Below are positions 8,830 to 21,238 of a DNA stretch of 64,000 bases, one piece after another. Positions within the stretch are counted from its first letter, which is position 1. Each line of letters starts with the position of its first letter. Under the pieces are notes generated by a model. The model worked only from the letters and a program-made list of their open reading frames with translations. It was not told the DNA's origin and did not search any database. The translations under genes and the position numbers were made by a program. The DNA comes from Pseudomonas sp. HOU2 (GTDB lineage Bacteria; Pseudomonadota; Gammaproteobacteria; Pseudomonadales; Pseudomonadaceae). Where the stretch lies: contig NZ_CP160398.1 of NCBI RefSeq assembly GCF_040729435.1, positions 5,983,545 through 6,047,544 of the forward strand. The letters are read 5' to 3'.

Positions 8830-9903
8830 ATGTTGAAGTTTTTCCACCTCAGCCTCCTGCTGTTCGGTGCGGTTTTCGGTTCTGCGGCCCGGGCCGAGTC
8901 GGTGCTGTTCCTCAATCCGGGATCGACTCAGGAAGCCTTCTGGGTCAGCTATTCGCAATTCATGCAGGCGGCGGCCCGCGACCTGGGCGTCGACTTGCAG
9001 ATTCTCTATTCCCAGCGCCAGCCGGAATTCACCCTGGCTCAGGCCAGAGTTGCGTTGCAGGGGCCGAATCATCCCGACTATCTGGTGTTCGTCAACGAGC
9101 AGTACGTGGCGCCGCAGATCCTGCGTCTGGCGCAAGGCAGCGGAGTCAAGCTGTTCATGGTCAATGCGGTGCTTACCGCTGATCAGGAGGCGCTGATCGG
9201 CGAGCGTGCCGATCGCATCGGCAGCCTGGTGCCGAATGACGAGGAGGGCGGCTACCTGATGATGAAGGAGCTGATTCGCCTGCATCCTCCGGTGGCGCGG
9301 GGCGAGCAGATTGAAGTACTGGCGTTTTCCGGTCTGAAGATCACCCCGTCAGCGCAGTTGCGCGAGCAGGGCATGCAGCGCGCCCTCGCCGAACATCCAC
9401 AAGTGCGACTGCGGCAACTGGTGTACAGCGGCTGGACGCGGCAGCGTGCCTACGAGCAGGCGCGGCAACTGGTCGGCCGTTATCCGAAGGTGTCGCTGGT
9501 GTGGGCGGCCAATGATGAAATGGCTTTCGGTGCGATGCGTGCGTTTGCCGAAGCCGGCAAGATCCCCGGCAAGGATGTGCTGTTCAGCGCGGTCAACACC
9601 TCACCCGAGGCGTTGCAGGCGGTGGTCGATGGACGCCTGAGCGCGCTGGTGGGCGGTCACTTCACCCTCGGCGGCTGGGCGCTGGTGGAGTTGCACGATT
9701 ACGATCAGGGCGTCGATCTGGATCGGTATGGCGGACGTGACCGGCAATTGTCGCTGCTGCAACTGATCGACAAGCATCAAGCCCAGCAAATGCTGGCCAT
9801 GGGCGCCTCGCCGGATTACGGCGTGAGTTTTCGCAAACTGTCAGCCAAGGGCCGCCCCACGTCCTATCGTTATCCGTTCGGCCTGCAGATCCTGATGCAC
9901 TGA
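8830..9903 (+). CDS. Periplasmic substrate-binding protein (LacI/ribose-binding fold), orphan
   Basis: A 357-aa exported protein: signal peptide MLKFFHLSLLLFGAVFGSAARA then a periplasmic binding protein of the sugar-binding/LacI type 1 fold. Typical traits are strand-helix alternation, VWAANDEMAFGAMRAFAEAGKIPG (hinge region, shortened here as VWAANDEMAFGAMRAF) and VLFSAVNTSPEALQAVVDG. No permease or ATPase gene is next to it, so it may be the sensing partner of a membrane signalling protein or serve a transporter elsewhere. The ATG at 8830 is the only start that gives a signal peptide. Ligand unknown. Confidence 0.82.
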   Translation: MLKFFHLSLLLFGAVFGSAARAESVLFLNPGSTQEAFWVSYSQFMQAAARDLGVDLQILYSQRQPEFTLAQARVALQGPNHPDYLVFVNEQYVAPQILRLAQGSGVKLFMVNAVLTADQEALIGERADRIGSLVPNDEEGGYLMMKELIRLHPPVARGEQIEVLAFSGLKITPSAQLREQGMQRALAEHPQVRLRQLVYSGWTRQRAYEQARQLVGRYPKVSLVWAANDEMAFGAMRAFAEAGKIPGKDVLFSAVNTSPEALQAVVDGRLSALVGGHFTLGGWALVELHDYDQGVDLDRYGGRDRQLSLLQLIDKHQAQQMLAMGASPDYGVSFRKLSAKGRPTSYRYPFGLQILMH

Positions 9904-9909
9904 GTGCCG

Positions 9910-10128
9910 TCAGACCCCGGCGAAATGCAGCACCAGTTTGACGATGACAAACAGCGTCAGGGCGAATACCGCAGTGAAGCCGATCCCCAGGATCACGAAA
10001 TGGCTGGGCTTGCCATGGGTGAAATCCCTTGCCCGGTTTTTCCCGCTTTGCACGCCGAATGCCGCAGCCATCACGCTGTGCAGCATCTGCCAGAAGCTCG
10101 GTGGCTTGTTGTCGACTGGATCGTCCAT
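9910..10128 (-). CDS. DUF2970 small membrane protein
   Basis: A 72-aa protein. The N-terminus has the family pattern PPSFWQMLHSVMAAAFGVQS, then a basic stretch (KNRARDFTHGKPSHF) and one C-terminal membrane helix (about residues 49-70, VILGIGFTAVFALTLFVIV). This is the DUF2970 signature. The ATG at 10128 gives the usual length; the frame is open 33 codons further but those residues (R, C, D rich) do not fit. Convergent with the binding-protein gene, 6 bases from its stop. Function unknown. Confidence 0.82.
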   Translation of the reverse strand: MDDPVDNKPPSFWQMLHSVMAAAFGVQSGKNRARDFTHGKPSHFVILGIGFTAVFALTLFVIVKLVLHFAGV

Positions 10129-10305
10129 AAATCCCCCGTCCGAAAGGCTGTCCCGACAGCATAGCCAATCCAGCGGGTTGTGCCGTGGTCGCACGCGGGT
10201 TGCTGAATTGTCCGGTAACACGTCCACGCCAAAACGATAACTATGTACCGCAGGTCACTGCGGCGGACATGGTGTCCTGTCCTCCCATTTTTCAGGAGAG
10301 ACAGG

Positions 10306-13300
10306 ATGTCCACTCATCCCCCGACATTGCCCCGCGCACCGGTCAGCGCCAGTCTTCACGGCGAGCTGCTTGAGCAGATGATCCCCGATTGGCTGATTGC
10401 CGCCACGCCCGCCCGGCGAGCCGCGATGAAAGCAGTCAATAGCCGGCCAGCGCACGGCTATCACGAATTCCCGAATGATCAGCAGCAAGCCTTGAAAGAG
10501 CGGGTCACGGCGGCCTTTGTCGCCCAGACCCGACTCGACAAAACCATGGCCGGCCTTGAAAGCGTCGATGCATTTGCCCAGGCGCTGCTCGGCAAGGCAC
10601 TCAAGGATCAGTTCAACGTGACGGTCGATCTCGGCAAGACCTTGCTGTGTCTCAGACGGCCCCTCGAACTCGGGGTGCTGGAGGTGGAAGTTTCCACGTT
10701 CGAAGTGCTGAAGCTGCCCTTGCTGCAAGCGGTGTTGCACAACTTCGAGGCCGCGGAATGCGAAGCGGGTGCCTATCACCCCAAGTCCGGTTTCGTGGTC
10801 GAGACAGCGACCCCAGGCGAGTTTCAGGCAGCAGAAATCGGCATCACGGTCAGTCAGTTTCTGACCCTGTGTCGTTCGCTGGACGTCGGTGCCCGTTATC
10901 AGGCACGGATCAAAGGGTTTTTCGAAAAAACCGACGCCTTGCGCCAACAATTCATTACCAGCCAGAAAACCGCGCTGCGTGCCGCCGCTGAATGGGCGCT
11001 ACTGAAAAAGGACATCGAGCCCGCCGACTACCAGATGATTTTGTCGGTGGTGGACGGCCAGATCCATCCGCAGCTCGGCGGCAAGGCTGTCTGGTTTCGT
11101 GATCTGAGCCTGATGAAGCGGCGGATGACCGGTTGCGTGGTGTTCAGCATCAGCGAGCGCTACCGCTATACCAACGAGTTCATCGTCTACATCCCCCATG
11201 ACCCGCAACACCCGCTCAAGCGTTACAGCAGTGCGCAGATGCGTGAGGTGTTCAAACGCAAGTTCACGGCCACCGACCCTGCAGCTACCGGGCCAGGACC
11301 GACCGCTTACCAGCAGTTTTTCAGTCAGTTCGTCGCTTATGCCGACCGTCCTTACTATTTCAGTCAGTTCACCCAAAAGGCAGCAGATTCCCCGAGTGAC
11401 CCGTTGCATTCGATCTGGGTCAAGGTCGCACAGCTGATGCCGCCACTGTCCACCATCGCGCGTATCAAGGAGCTGCCACCTGAAGCCCCCGGCAAGCGCG
11501 AGCCGCAGCCTGACCCGTATCTCGACCCGTTTGGCATCACGCGCAAAGGCGTTGCCGGAATCTGGGCCGACAACACGGATCTGTGGCAATACCTCTACGA
11601 AGAGCACCAGGCCAAATTCATCGCCGACGCGCGCGCCCACGCCGTCCCCACGGCGGACGTCGATGCCAGGGTACGGGCAGAAAAGCTCAGTCATCTGCTC
11701 GAGTTCGGCATGCTGGCGTTGAACATGGTGTCGATGTTTGTCCCGGTCCTGGGCGAAATCATGATGACCGTGATGGCCGGGCAACTGCTCTATGAGTCGT
11801 TCGAAGGCGCCATCGAATGGTCGGAAGGCGATCGCCAGGCTGCCAAGGCGCATCTGGTCGATGTGGCGCAGAACCTCGCGCTGATTGGCGTGATGGGCGC
11901 AGTCGGCAAGGGCGCAGGGCGACTGCGTGCGGCCTCCGCCGAGCCGGTGATCGAGCATCTGCACCCGGTCGAACGGCCTGACGGCTCGGTTCGCCTGTGG
12001 AAACCTGATCTCGATGCCTACGTCAGCGATAGTGTCCTGCCTGCGACTGCCGTGCCCGATGCGCAGGGCGTGTATCGATTCGACGGCAAGACCTTCATTC
12101 GCCAGCAGGGCAAGGTCTACCAGACGCACTACGACGAGCCCTTGAAAAGCTGGCGCATCCGCCACCCGCATGATCCTGCGGCGTATCAACCGATCCTTGA
12201 GCACAACCGACTGGGCGCCTGGCGCCACAACCTGGAGCGACCGCTGAGCTGGGATCGACTGACCCTGCTGCGGCGCATCGGTCACTCGACTGAGGCGTTT
12301 TCGGATGCGCAACTGCTCGAAATCGCCGATGTCAGTGGGGTCAGTGATGATGCCCTGCGTCAGATGCACCTCGATCATCAGCCGGCGCCACTGGCCCTCG
12401 CCGACACTCTGCGTCTGTATGAGGCGGATCAGCAGGTCGGGCGGCTGATCGATCAGGTCGAACGAGGAACTGTCCTGGACGATTCGTATCTGCTGACGCT
12501 GCCAATGCTCACGCAAATGCCGCGCTGGCCGAGCGGGCAGATCCTGCAAGTCTTCGACGCAGCGCAGTTGTCCGGCCCCAGCCGGCTGTTCGGCGCGGAA
12601 TCAGGCTTTATCGAGGGCCAGGTGCACACGGCGATCCAGGTGACTCGCGCCGAAGTGCTCGACGGCCAATTGCCTGAGCGTATTCTGGCAGCGCTGGATG
12701 AGTCGCAAACACGTTGGCTGCTGGGTGCCGAGCCGGCGCGTGTCGTCGAATCCCGGCCTTTGGAACTGCGCAAACAGATCGCCGATTACCTGCGCACCCG
12801 GCAACCCGCAATGTTCGACAGGCTCTATGACGAACTCGCGTTGAACGACCCGCGAATCGCCAGGCTACAAGACGCCACACCGGGGTTGGGCAGCTCGGCG
12901 GCTATCCGTGTGCTGCTGGAGGCGAATGCCGAGGAATTGGCACGCCTGCAAAACGCTGAGCGGGTTCCGTTGCGGCTGCTGGAGCTCTCCCGTGAATATG
13001 CCCGGCAGCGCCGCTTCAACCACGCGGTCGCTGGCCTGCACAGGGAGAATCCGGGCGGCAGCGAAAGCCAATGGCTGGCCTTGCGCGCCCTGGAACGGCT
13101 GCCGGGCTGGTCGGACGAGGTGCGTCTGGAGGTGCGCGAAGGCAGTTTCGACGGGCCGTTGATCGACAGTATCGGCAGCGAAAGTGCCGTCCAGACCAAG
13201 TACTTGGTTAAGCGCGGGCCGGTCTATCAGGCGTACAACGAGCGCGGCGAAGAGCTCAACAGTGTTCCGCGTCACGGCGACAACTTCCTCGCCTCAATCC

Positions 13301-16300
13301 TCCACGCGTTGCCCGACCAGTCGCGACAGGCCCTGGGGTTCGCCCAGGTTACGCGCAGCGCCGGACTGCGTCGGGCGCTGATCCGGTATGTGGCCCGCCA
13401 CCGTAGCGAAATGGCTCGTCTGGCGAGCAAACGCCAGGGCCACAAGAAGCGCTTCAAGGCGCCAGTGCGGGTACGCCAGCACTGGCTGGGTTATTACGCC
13501 AGCGGTCGCGGCGAAGGCGTCAACCCGCTGCTGGTGACGCGCGTGCAGGACGTGTATCCGGCGCTGACGGATCAGCAGGCGGGCGGGTTCATCCTCAAAC
13601 AGTTGGCTGCCGGGCGGACTGACGCGCAGATCTACGAGTTGTTGCAAAGGCGCATGCGTGAATGGCAGGCGCTCGAATCGACGCTGGCGCAATGGGAAGG
13701 TGTGCCAGCCCCGGAGCCGACACTGCAATCGATGATCGGCGGCCGAGCCAGCGTGGTGCGCAGCCTCAAGCAGAGCTGGCGCAAATCGCCGCTGGCTGAT
13801 AGCCAGGCCACCGCCGCACGCCTCGATCTGACGTGCGACGACCCGTTGCCGGTGCTGACGGCGGATTTCTCGCATGTGCGCGATCTGCGAATCCGGGGGC
13901 GATGCATCACCGATGCCAACGTCGATGAGTTGTTGGGCAGTTTCCCCGGACTCAGGGCGCTGCGCATCAATGCCACCGCAGAAACGTTCACCAACGTGCC
14001 GGCGGTGTTGCAGAACCTGCCGGAGTTCACTGACCTGACGCTCTACTGTGCAATGCCCTATGCCGCCGACATGCCTGCACGGCTGGCTCAGTTGACCCGC
14101 CTTGAAGCATTGAGTGTCAGCACCTCGAGCTATCAGCCACTGGCCTTCGACGTCAGCGGCATGCGTAACCTGCGCACGCTCGACATCGTCGCCTATTCAT
14201 TGTTCGACTGGCCTGCGGGTGTCCTGGAATTACCAGCCCTGGAGCGTCTGAATCTCAGAGACACGGGGATCAGCAGCGTGCCGCCGACATTGTTGCAGGG
14301 GCATGGAAAACTCTGGCCGGGGCTGTCGCTGGACTGGTCAAGATTCTCCCGGGAAAATTTCGCGGGCGTGTACGAATACGTCAAGACCCATCCAGAACAC
14401 CTGATCGATCGAGAGACGATGGTCAGGGATTATTGCCGTGGTGAATTGCGGCGCCTGGGCGAGGGCGTGAATCAATCGCCGGAGGGGGTGTTCAATCGTT
14501 TCTTCGAGCAATGGCCGGATGAGCAGCAGCGTTTCACCGCGATCAATGCCTTGAGTGATCAATTCGCTGCGCTGGCGAGTGAACTCAATCAGTGGCAGCA
14601 GCGCGTGGTGGTGTCGGCAGAATCGCTGCGCGAACTCATCGCGCGATCAAACCTGGCCCAAGTCCTCAAAACCAGTTGGCGCAAGGGCATGTTCAAGCGC
14701 TATGGCGCGACGCTCAGCGCTTCGACCGTGGATTTGTCGGGGTTGATGCTCAGCGAACTGCCGGTATTGCCCGCTGACGCGTTTGCGCATGTGCGCACGC
14801 TGCTGCTCAGCGGCCAGCGCGTTGCCGCCGCGCAGGTGCGCGGTTTTGTCAGCGCATTCAGCGAAGTGCGCACCCTTGATCTGAGTGACAATGCCTTGCA
14901 CGAATGGCCGATCGAGTCGCAGGGGCTTTCGCGCCTGGTCCACCTCGACCTCGCCGACAATCTGTTGACCGATACTTCACGCCTGCAGAGCGGATTGAGC
15001 GCATTGCCGGCGCTCGAACAGCTGAATCTGCGCAACAATCCGTTAAGCGAACTGAACGTCGACAGCCTGCAGCGATTGAAGGCTCTCGACCTGCACGGAA
15101 CACACTTGCAGCAGTGGCCGGCAGGGGCCGAAAGTCTGCCACAACTGTCGTGGCTGGATCTGCGCGACACCCGTATCGGCACGCTGCCGCCTGCCGTGCT
15201 CGAGAGCACCGCACTGCTCAATTCCAACCTGAGCGGTGCCCCTCTGACCGCCGCAGCGTCGGCCGACCTGCGTGTGGCGCAACGGCGGCTCGAGCACACC
15301 ATCGGCCTGCCTGAGGGCGCGCTGGATGCGTTTGCCCGGCAACCGGTACCGGCGACTTTTCCGCCGGTGGAGAACGGTGTTTCAGTGGCCCGCCAGTTGC
15401 TGCCGCTGACGCCGGCACCGGTCAGTACCGGGCTGACACGCATGCGCCAGAACCTGCAGCGGTTGCAACCGGCCTTTACCGACGAACACGCCATGCAGAT
15501 GATCGAGGCGCTGCGTAACGAGGGTGCGACCGATGTGCAGATCGGCGAGCGGATCACGGGTTGGAGCCAGACGTTTGAAACCCTCGTCCGCCGCCTCAAC
15601 GGCTGGCTGTATACCCGGGAAACCCGTGGTGTCGACTGGGTCATCTCCTCGCAATCGCGCAGCCTGGCGGCGTGGCGCATCCTCACCTGCTGGCGCGCAA
15701 GGTTATCGGTTCCCGGGGTTGATGCGGTTCTCGATCTCAACGGTCTGCAATTGGGCGATTTACCGCCAGTGCCCGAGGACTTCGGGCATGTCGGCAGCTT
15801 GAACCTGACAGGCACACGAGTGACGGCCGAGGGCAGTAACGGGTTTCTCAAATCTTTCTCTCATCTGCGTAATCTGACCCTCAATGGCAATGAACTCACA
15901 GCGCTGCCTGATGGCGTCCGGCAAATGCCGGAACTTGAGCGGCTTGAACTTTCCAGCAACAACTTCAGTGACAGCGAGCATCTGTATGATGCGCTGTCCG
16001 GCCTGGAGCATCTGCAGACCCTGGACCTGAGCTACAACCACCTCGAGGCGTTCGACGTCAGCTATTTCGAACATTTGCGAAGTCTGGATCTGCGCAACAA
16101 TAACCTCGCCGAGTGGCCGGCCGGTGCGCTGGATGCGCAACACCTGCGGACACTGAACCTGAGTCGCAACGACATCACCGCCATCCCCGAAGAGGCGCTG
16201 GACGGTCAGCACGATGAGCTGATGGACGGCACCGACCTGACTGACAACTACAACCTGTCTGAGGACTCTCTAGACAGGCTCAGAACCTATCAGGCTGCGG

Positions 16301-17322
16301 GCCAGCGTCAGCGAGTGCTCGGTTTCTCGCGATCCGATCTGGAGGAAATGGCTGACGACGTTGCCGGCGGGCTCAGTGAAACCACTGACAGTATCGAGTC
16401 CGACGAAACCCTCCCGGGCGAACAGGCCCATGCGCAACAGAAGGCGCCGTGGCTGGCGAATCTGCCGGCGGAGCAGGCGTCCGCGCGAGACATACTCTGG
16501 GATCAACTCGCGGCGGAACCGGATAGCGCGGCATTCTTCCATTTGCTTGACCGATTGCAAGACACCCAGGAGTTTCGGGTGGCCAACGCCGATCTGACCC
16601 GACGCGTGTGGATGGTCATGGAGGCAGCCGCCGCCAACACTGAGCTGCGCGAGGTGATTTTCGCCGGCTCGGCCACACACGGGACTTGCGTGGACGGGCG
16701 CATCCTTACGTTCAGTGGTCTGGAGAGCAAGGTCTTCACCTACAACGCCTTGCTCGATTTACCGGCCGGCCGCCCGGGAATCCGCGGCGAGGCCTTGTTG
16801 TCCCTGTCGCGGCAGCTGTTCCGGCTGGACAAGGTCGATGAACTGGCAAAAGCCGCGGCTGCGCGCAGTGGTTTCGACGAAGCCGAAGTCCGTCTCGGTT
16901 ACCGGATCGGTCTGACCGGGGGCTGGGACGATGGACTGGAATTGCCCGGGCAGCCGAAAAACATGAAATTTGCCTCCGGTGTCACCCCGCAGCAGTTGGT
17001 CAATGCGCGCGCCGAGGTGGTCAGCGCGGAACGCTCCGACAGATTTCTGGAGGACCTGATCCAGCGCGACTACTGGCTGGACTATCTCAAGGAGCAGCAG
17101 CCTGAAGCGTTCAGGCAAATGGATGAAGTGCAGCTGATGGAGGAGGGCGAGGACGAAGCGTTGAGTGCTGACGATCCGCTGTATCTGAGCAGGCTGTTCG
17201 ATCAGGCGGCCGCGCGAAATGCCAGGCTCATCGAATTGTCGCGACGGGAGATCGAACAGATCGGCTTGTCTGCCGGCAACGCACAAATGCCCGGTTCCTC
17301 CGGGCAATTGTCAGGCGGGTAA
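10306..17322 (+). CDS. Giant NEL-type E3 ubiquitin ligase toxin/effector with dermonecrotic-toxin-like N-terminus and three LRR blocks
   Basis: A 2338-aa protein, start ATG 10306 after AGGAGAGACAGG. The N-terminal about 1000 residues match the DUF6543 'dermonecrotic toxin' type seen in Pseudomonas, including a hydrophobic patch near residues 465-500 (MVSMFVPVLGEIMMTVMAG) that could insert in a membrane, and LASILHALPDQSRQALGFA near 988. Three leucine-rich-repeat blocks follow (roughly 1180-1340, 1475-1640, 1805-1980), each led by a W-R motif and a helical segment. The C-terminal about 300 residues are a NEL (IpaH/SspH-like) E3 ligase domain with catalytic Cys2128 in TCVDGRI. NEL ligases attach ubiquitin to host proteins, so the target is eukaryotic. 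No signal peptide, chaperone or secretion gene is adjacent. Flanked by DUF2970 and metH. Confidence 0.88.
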   Translation: MSTHPPTLPRAPVSASLHGELLEQMIPDWLIAATPARRAAMKAVNSRPAHGYHEFPNDQQQALKERVTAAFVAQTRLDKTMAGLESVDAFAQALLGKALKDQFNVTVDLGKTLLCLRRPLELGVLEVEVSTFEVLKLPLLQAVLHNFEAAECEAGAYHPKSGFVVETATPGEFQAAEIGITVSQFLTLCRSLDVGARYQARIKGFFEKTDALRQQFITSQKTALRAAAEWALLKKDIEPADYQMILSVVDGQIHPQLGGKAVWFRDLSLMKRRMTGCVVFSISERYRYTNEFIVYIPHDPQHPLKRYSSAQMREVFKRKFTATDPAATGPGPTAYQQFFSQFVAYADRPYYFSQFTQKAADSPSDPLHSIWVKVAQLMPPLSTIARIKELPPEAPGKREPQPDPYLDPFGITRKGVAGIWADNTDLWQYLYEEHQAKFIADARAHAVPTADVDARVRAEKLSHLLEFGMLALNMVSMFVPVLGEIMMTVMAGQLLYESFEGAIEWSEGDRQAAKAHLVDVAQNLALIGVMGAVGKGAGRLRAASAEPVIEHLHPVERPDGSVRLWKPDLDAYVSDSVLPATAVPDAQGVYRFDGKTFIRQQGKVYQTHYDEPLKSWRIRHPHDPAAYQPILEHNRLGAWRHNLERPLSWDRLTLLRRIGHSTEAFSDAQLLEIADVSGVSDDALRQMHLDHQPAPLALADTLRLYEADQQVGRLIDQVERGTVLDDSYLLTLPMLTQMPRWPSGQILQVFDAAQLSGPSRLFGAESGFIEGQVHTAIQVTRAEVLDGQLPERILAALDESQTRWLLGAEPARVVESRPLELRKQIADYLRTRQPAMFDRLYDELALNDPRIARLQDATPGLGSSAAIRVLLEANAEELARLQNAERVPLRLLELSREYARQRRFNHAVAGLHRENPGGSESQWLALRALERLPGWSDEVRLEVREGSFDGPLIDSIGSESAVQTKYLVKRGPVYQAYNERGEELNSVPRHGDNFLASILHALPDQSRQALGFAQVTRSAGLRRALIRYVARHRSEMARLASKRQGHKKRFKAPVRVRQHWLGYYASGRGEGVNPLLVTRVQDVYPALTDQQAGGFILKQLAAGRTDAQIYELLQRRMREWQALESTLAQWEGVPAPEPTLQSMIGGRASVVRSLKQSWRKSPLADSQATAARLDLTCDDPLPVLTADFSHVRDLRIRGRCITDANVDELLGSFPGLRALRINATAETFTNVPAVLQNLPEFTDLTLYCAMPYAADMPARLAQLTRLEALSVSTSSYQPLAFDVSGMRNLRTLDIVAYSLFDWPAGVLELPALERLNLRDTGISSVPPTLLQGHGKLWPGLSLDWSRFSRENFAGVYEYVKTHPEHLIDRETMVRDYCRGELRRLGEGVNQSPEGVFNRFFEQWPDEQQRFTAINALSDQFAALASELNQWQQRVVVSAESLRELIARSNLAQVLKTSWRKGMFKRYGATLSASTVDLSGLMLSELPVLPADAFAHVRTLLLSGQRVAAAQVRGFVSAFSEVRTLDLSDNALHEWPIESQGLSRLVHLDLADNLLTDTSRLQSGLSALPALEQLNLRNNPLSELNVDSLQRLKALDLHGTHLQQWPAGAESLPQLSWLDLRDTRIGTLPPAVLESTALLNSNLSGAPLTAAASADLRVAQRRLEHTIGLPEGALDAFARQPVPATFPPVENGVSVARQLLPLTPAPVSTGLTRMRQNLQRLQPAFTDEHAMQMIEALRNEGATDVQIGERITGWSQTFETLVRRLNGWLYTRETRGVDWVISSQSRSLAAWRILTCWRARLSVPGVDAVLDLNGLQLGDLPPVPEDFGHVGSLNLTGTRVTAEGSNGFLKSFSHLRNLTLNGNELTALPDGVRQMPELERLELSSNNFSDSEHLYDALSGLEHLQTLDLSYNHLEAFDVSYFEHLRSLDLRNNNLAEWPAGALDAQHLRTLNLSRNDITAIPEEALDGQHDELMDGTDLTDNYNLSEDSLDRLRTYQAAGQRQRVLGFSRSDLEEMADDVAGGLSETTDSIESDETLPGEQAHAQQKAPWLANLPAEQASARDILWDQLAAEPDSAAFFHLLDRLQDTQEFRVANADLTRRVWMVMEAAAANTELREVIFAGSATHGTCVDGRILTFSGLESKVFTYNALLDLPAGRPGIRGEALLSLSRQLFRLDKVDELAKAAAARSGFDEAEVRLGYRIGLTGGWDDGLELPGQPKNMKFASGVTPQQLVNARAEVVSAERSDRFLEDLIQRDYWLDYLKEQQPEAFRQMDEVQLMEEGEDEALSADDPLYLSRLFDQAAARNARLIELSRREIEQIGLSAGNAQMPGSSGQLSGG

Positions 17323-17334
17323 AACCCGGTGAGT

Positions 17335-17365
17335 GGTCAATCCCCGGCAGGTCCGGGGACTGACC
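17335..17365. terminator. Hairpin between convergent effector gene and metH
   Basis: Stem GGTCA-A-TCCCCGG / CCGGGGA-C-TGACC with a small loop. It sits in the 50 bases between the two stops; no long T tract, so a terminator role is likely but not certain. Confidence 0.6.
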
Positions 17366-17372
17366 GTTGCGC

Positions 17373-21083
<3,711 letters not shown>

Positions 21084-21238
21084 TGGGACTACTCGAAAAG
21101 ACCATGACGAAGGGCCGGGATCATAACAAACCTGTGCGCTTTTGGAGCATGCAGGCTATTTGCATGAATATCGCTCATGTTGGTACGAGCGTCATACTGT
21201 AGAATCGCGGCGTTTTTTTCAGGATCGGGATCAAGGGC

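Noticed and set aside
21084..21238. Possible SAM, SAH or cobalamin riboswitch before metH
   Set aside because: No B12 box, and no SAH/SAM core found on the minus strand in 155 bases.
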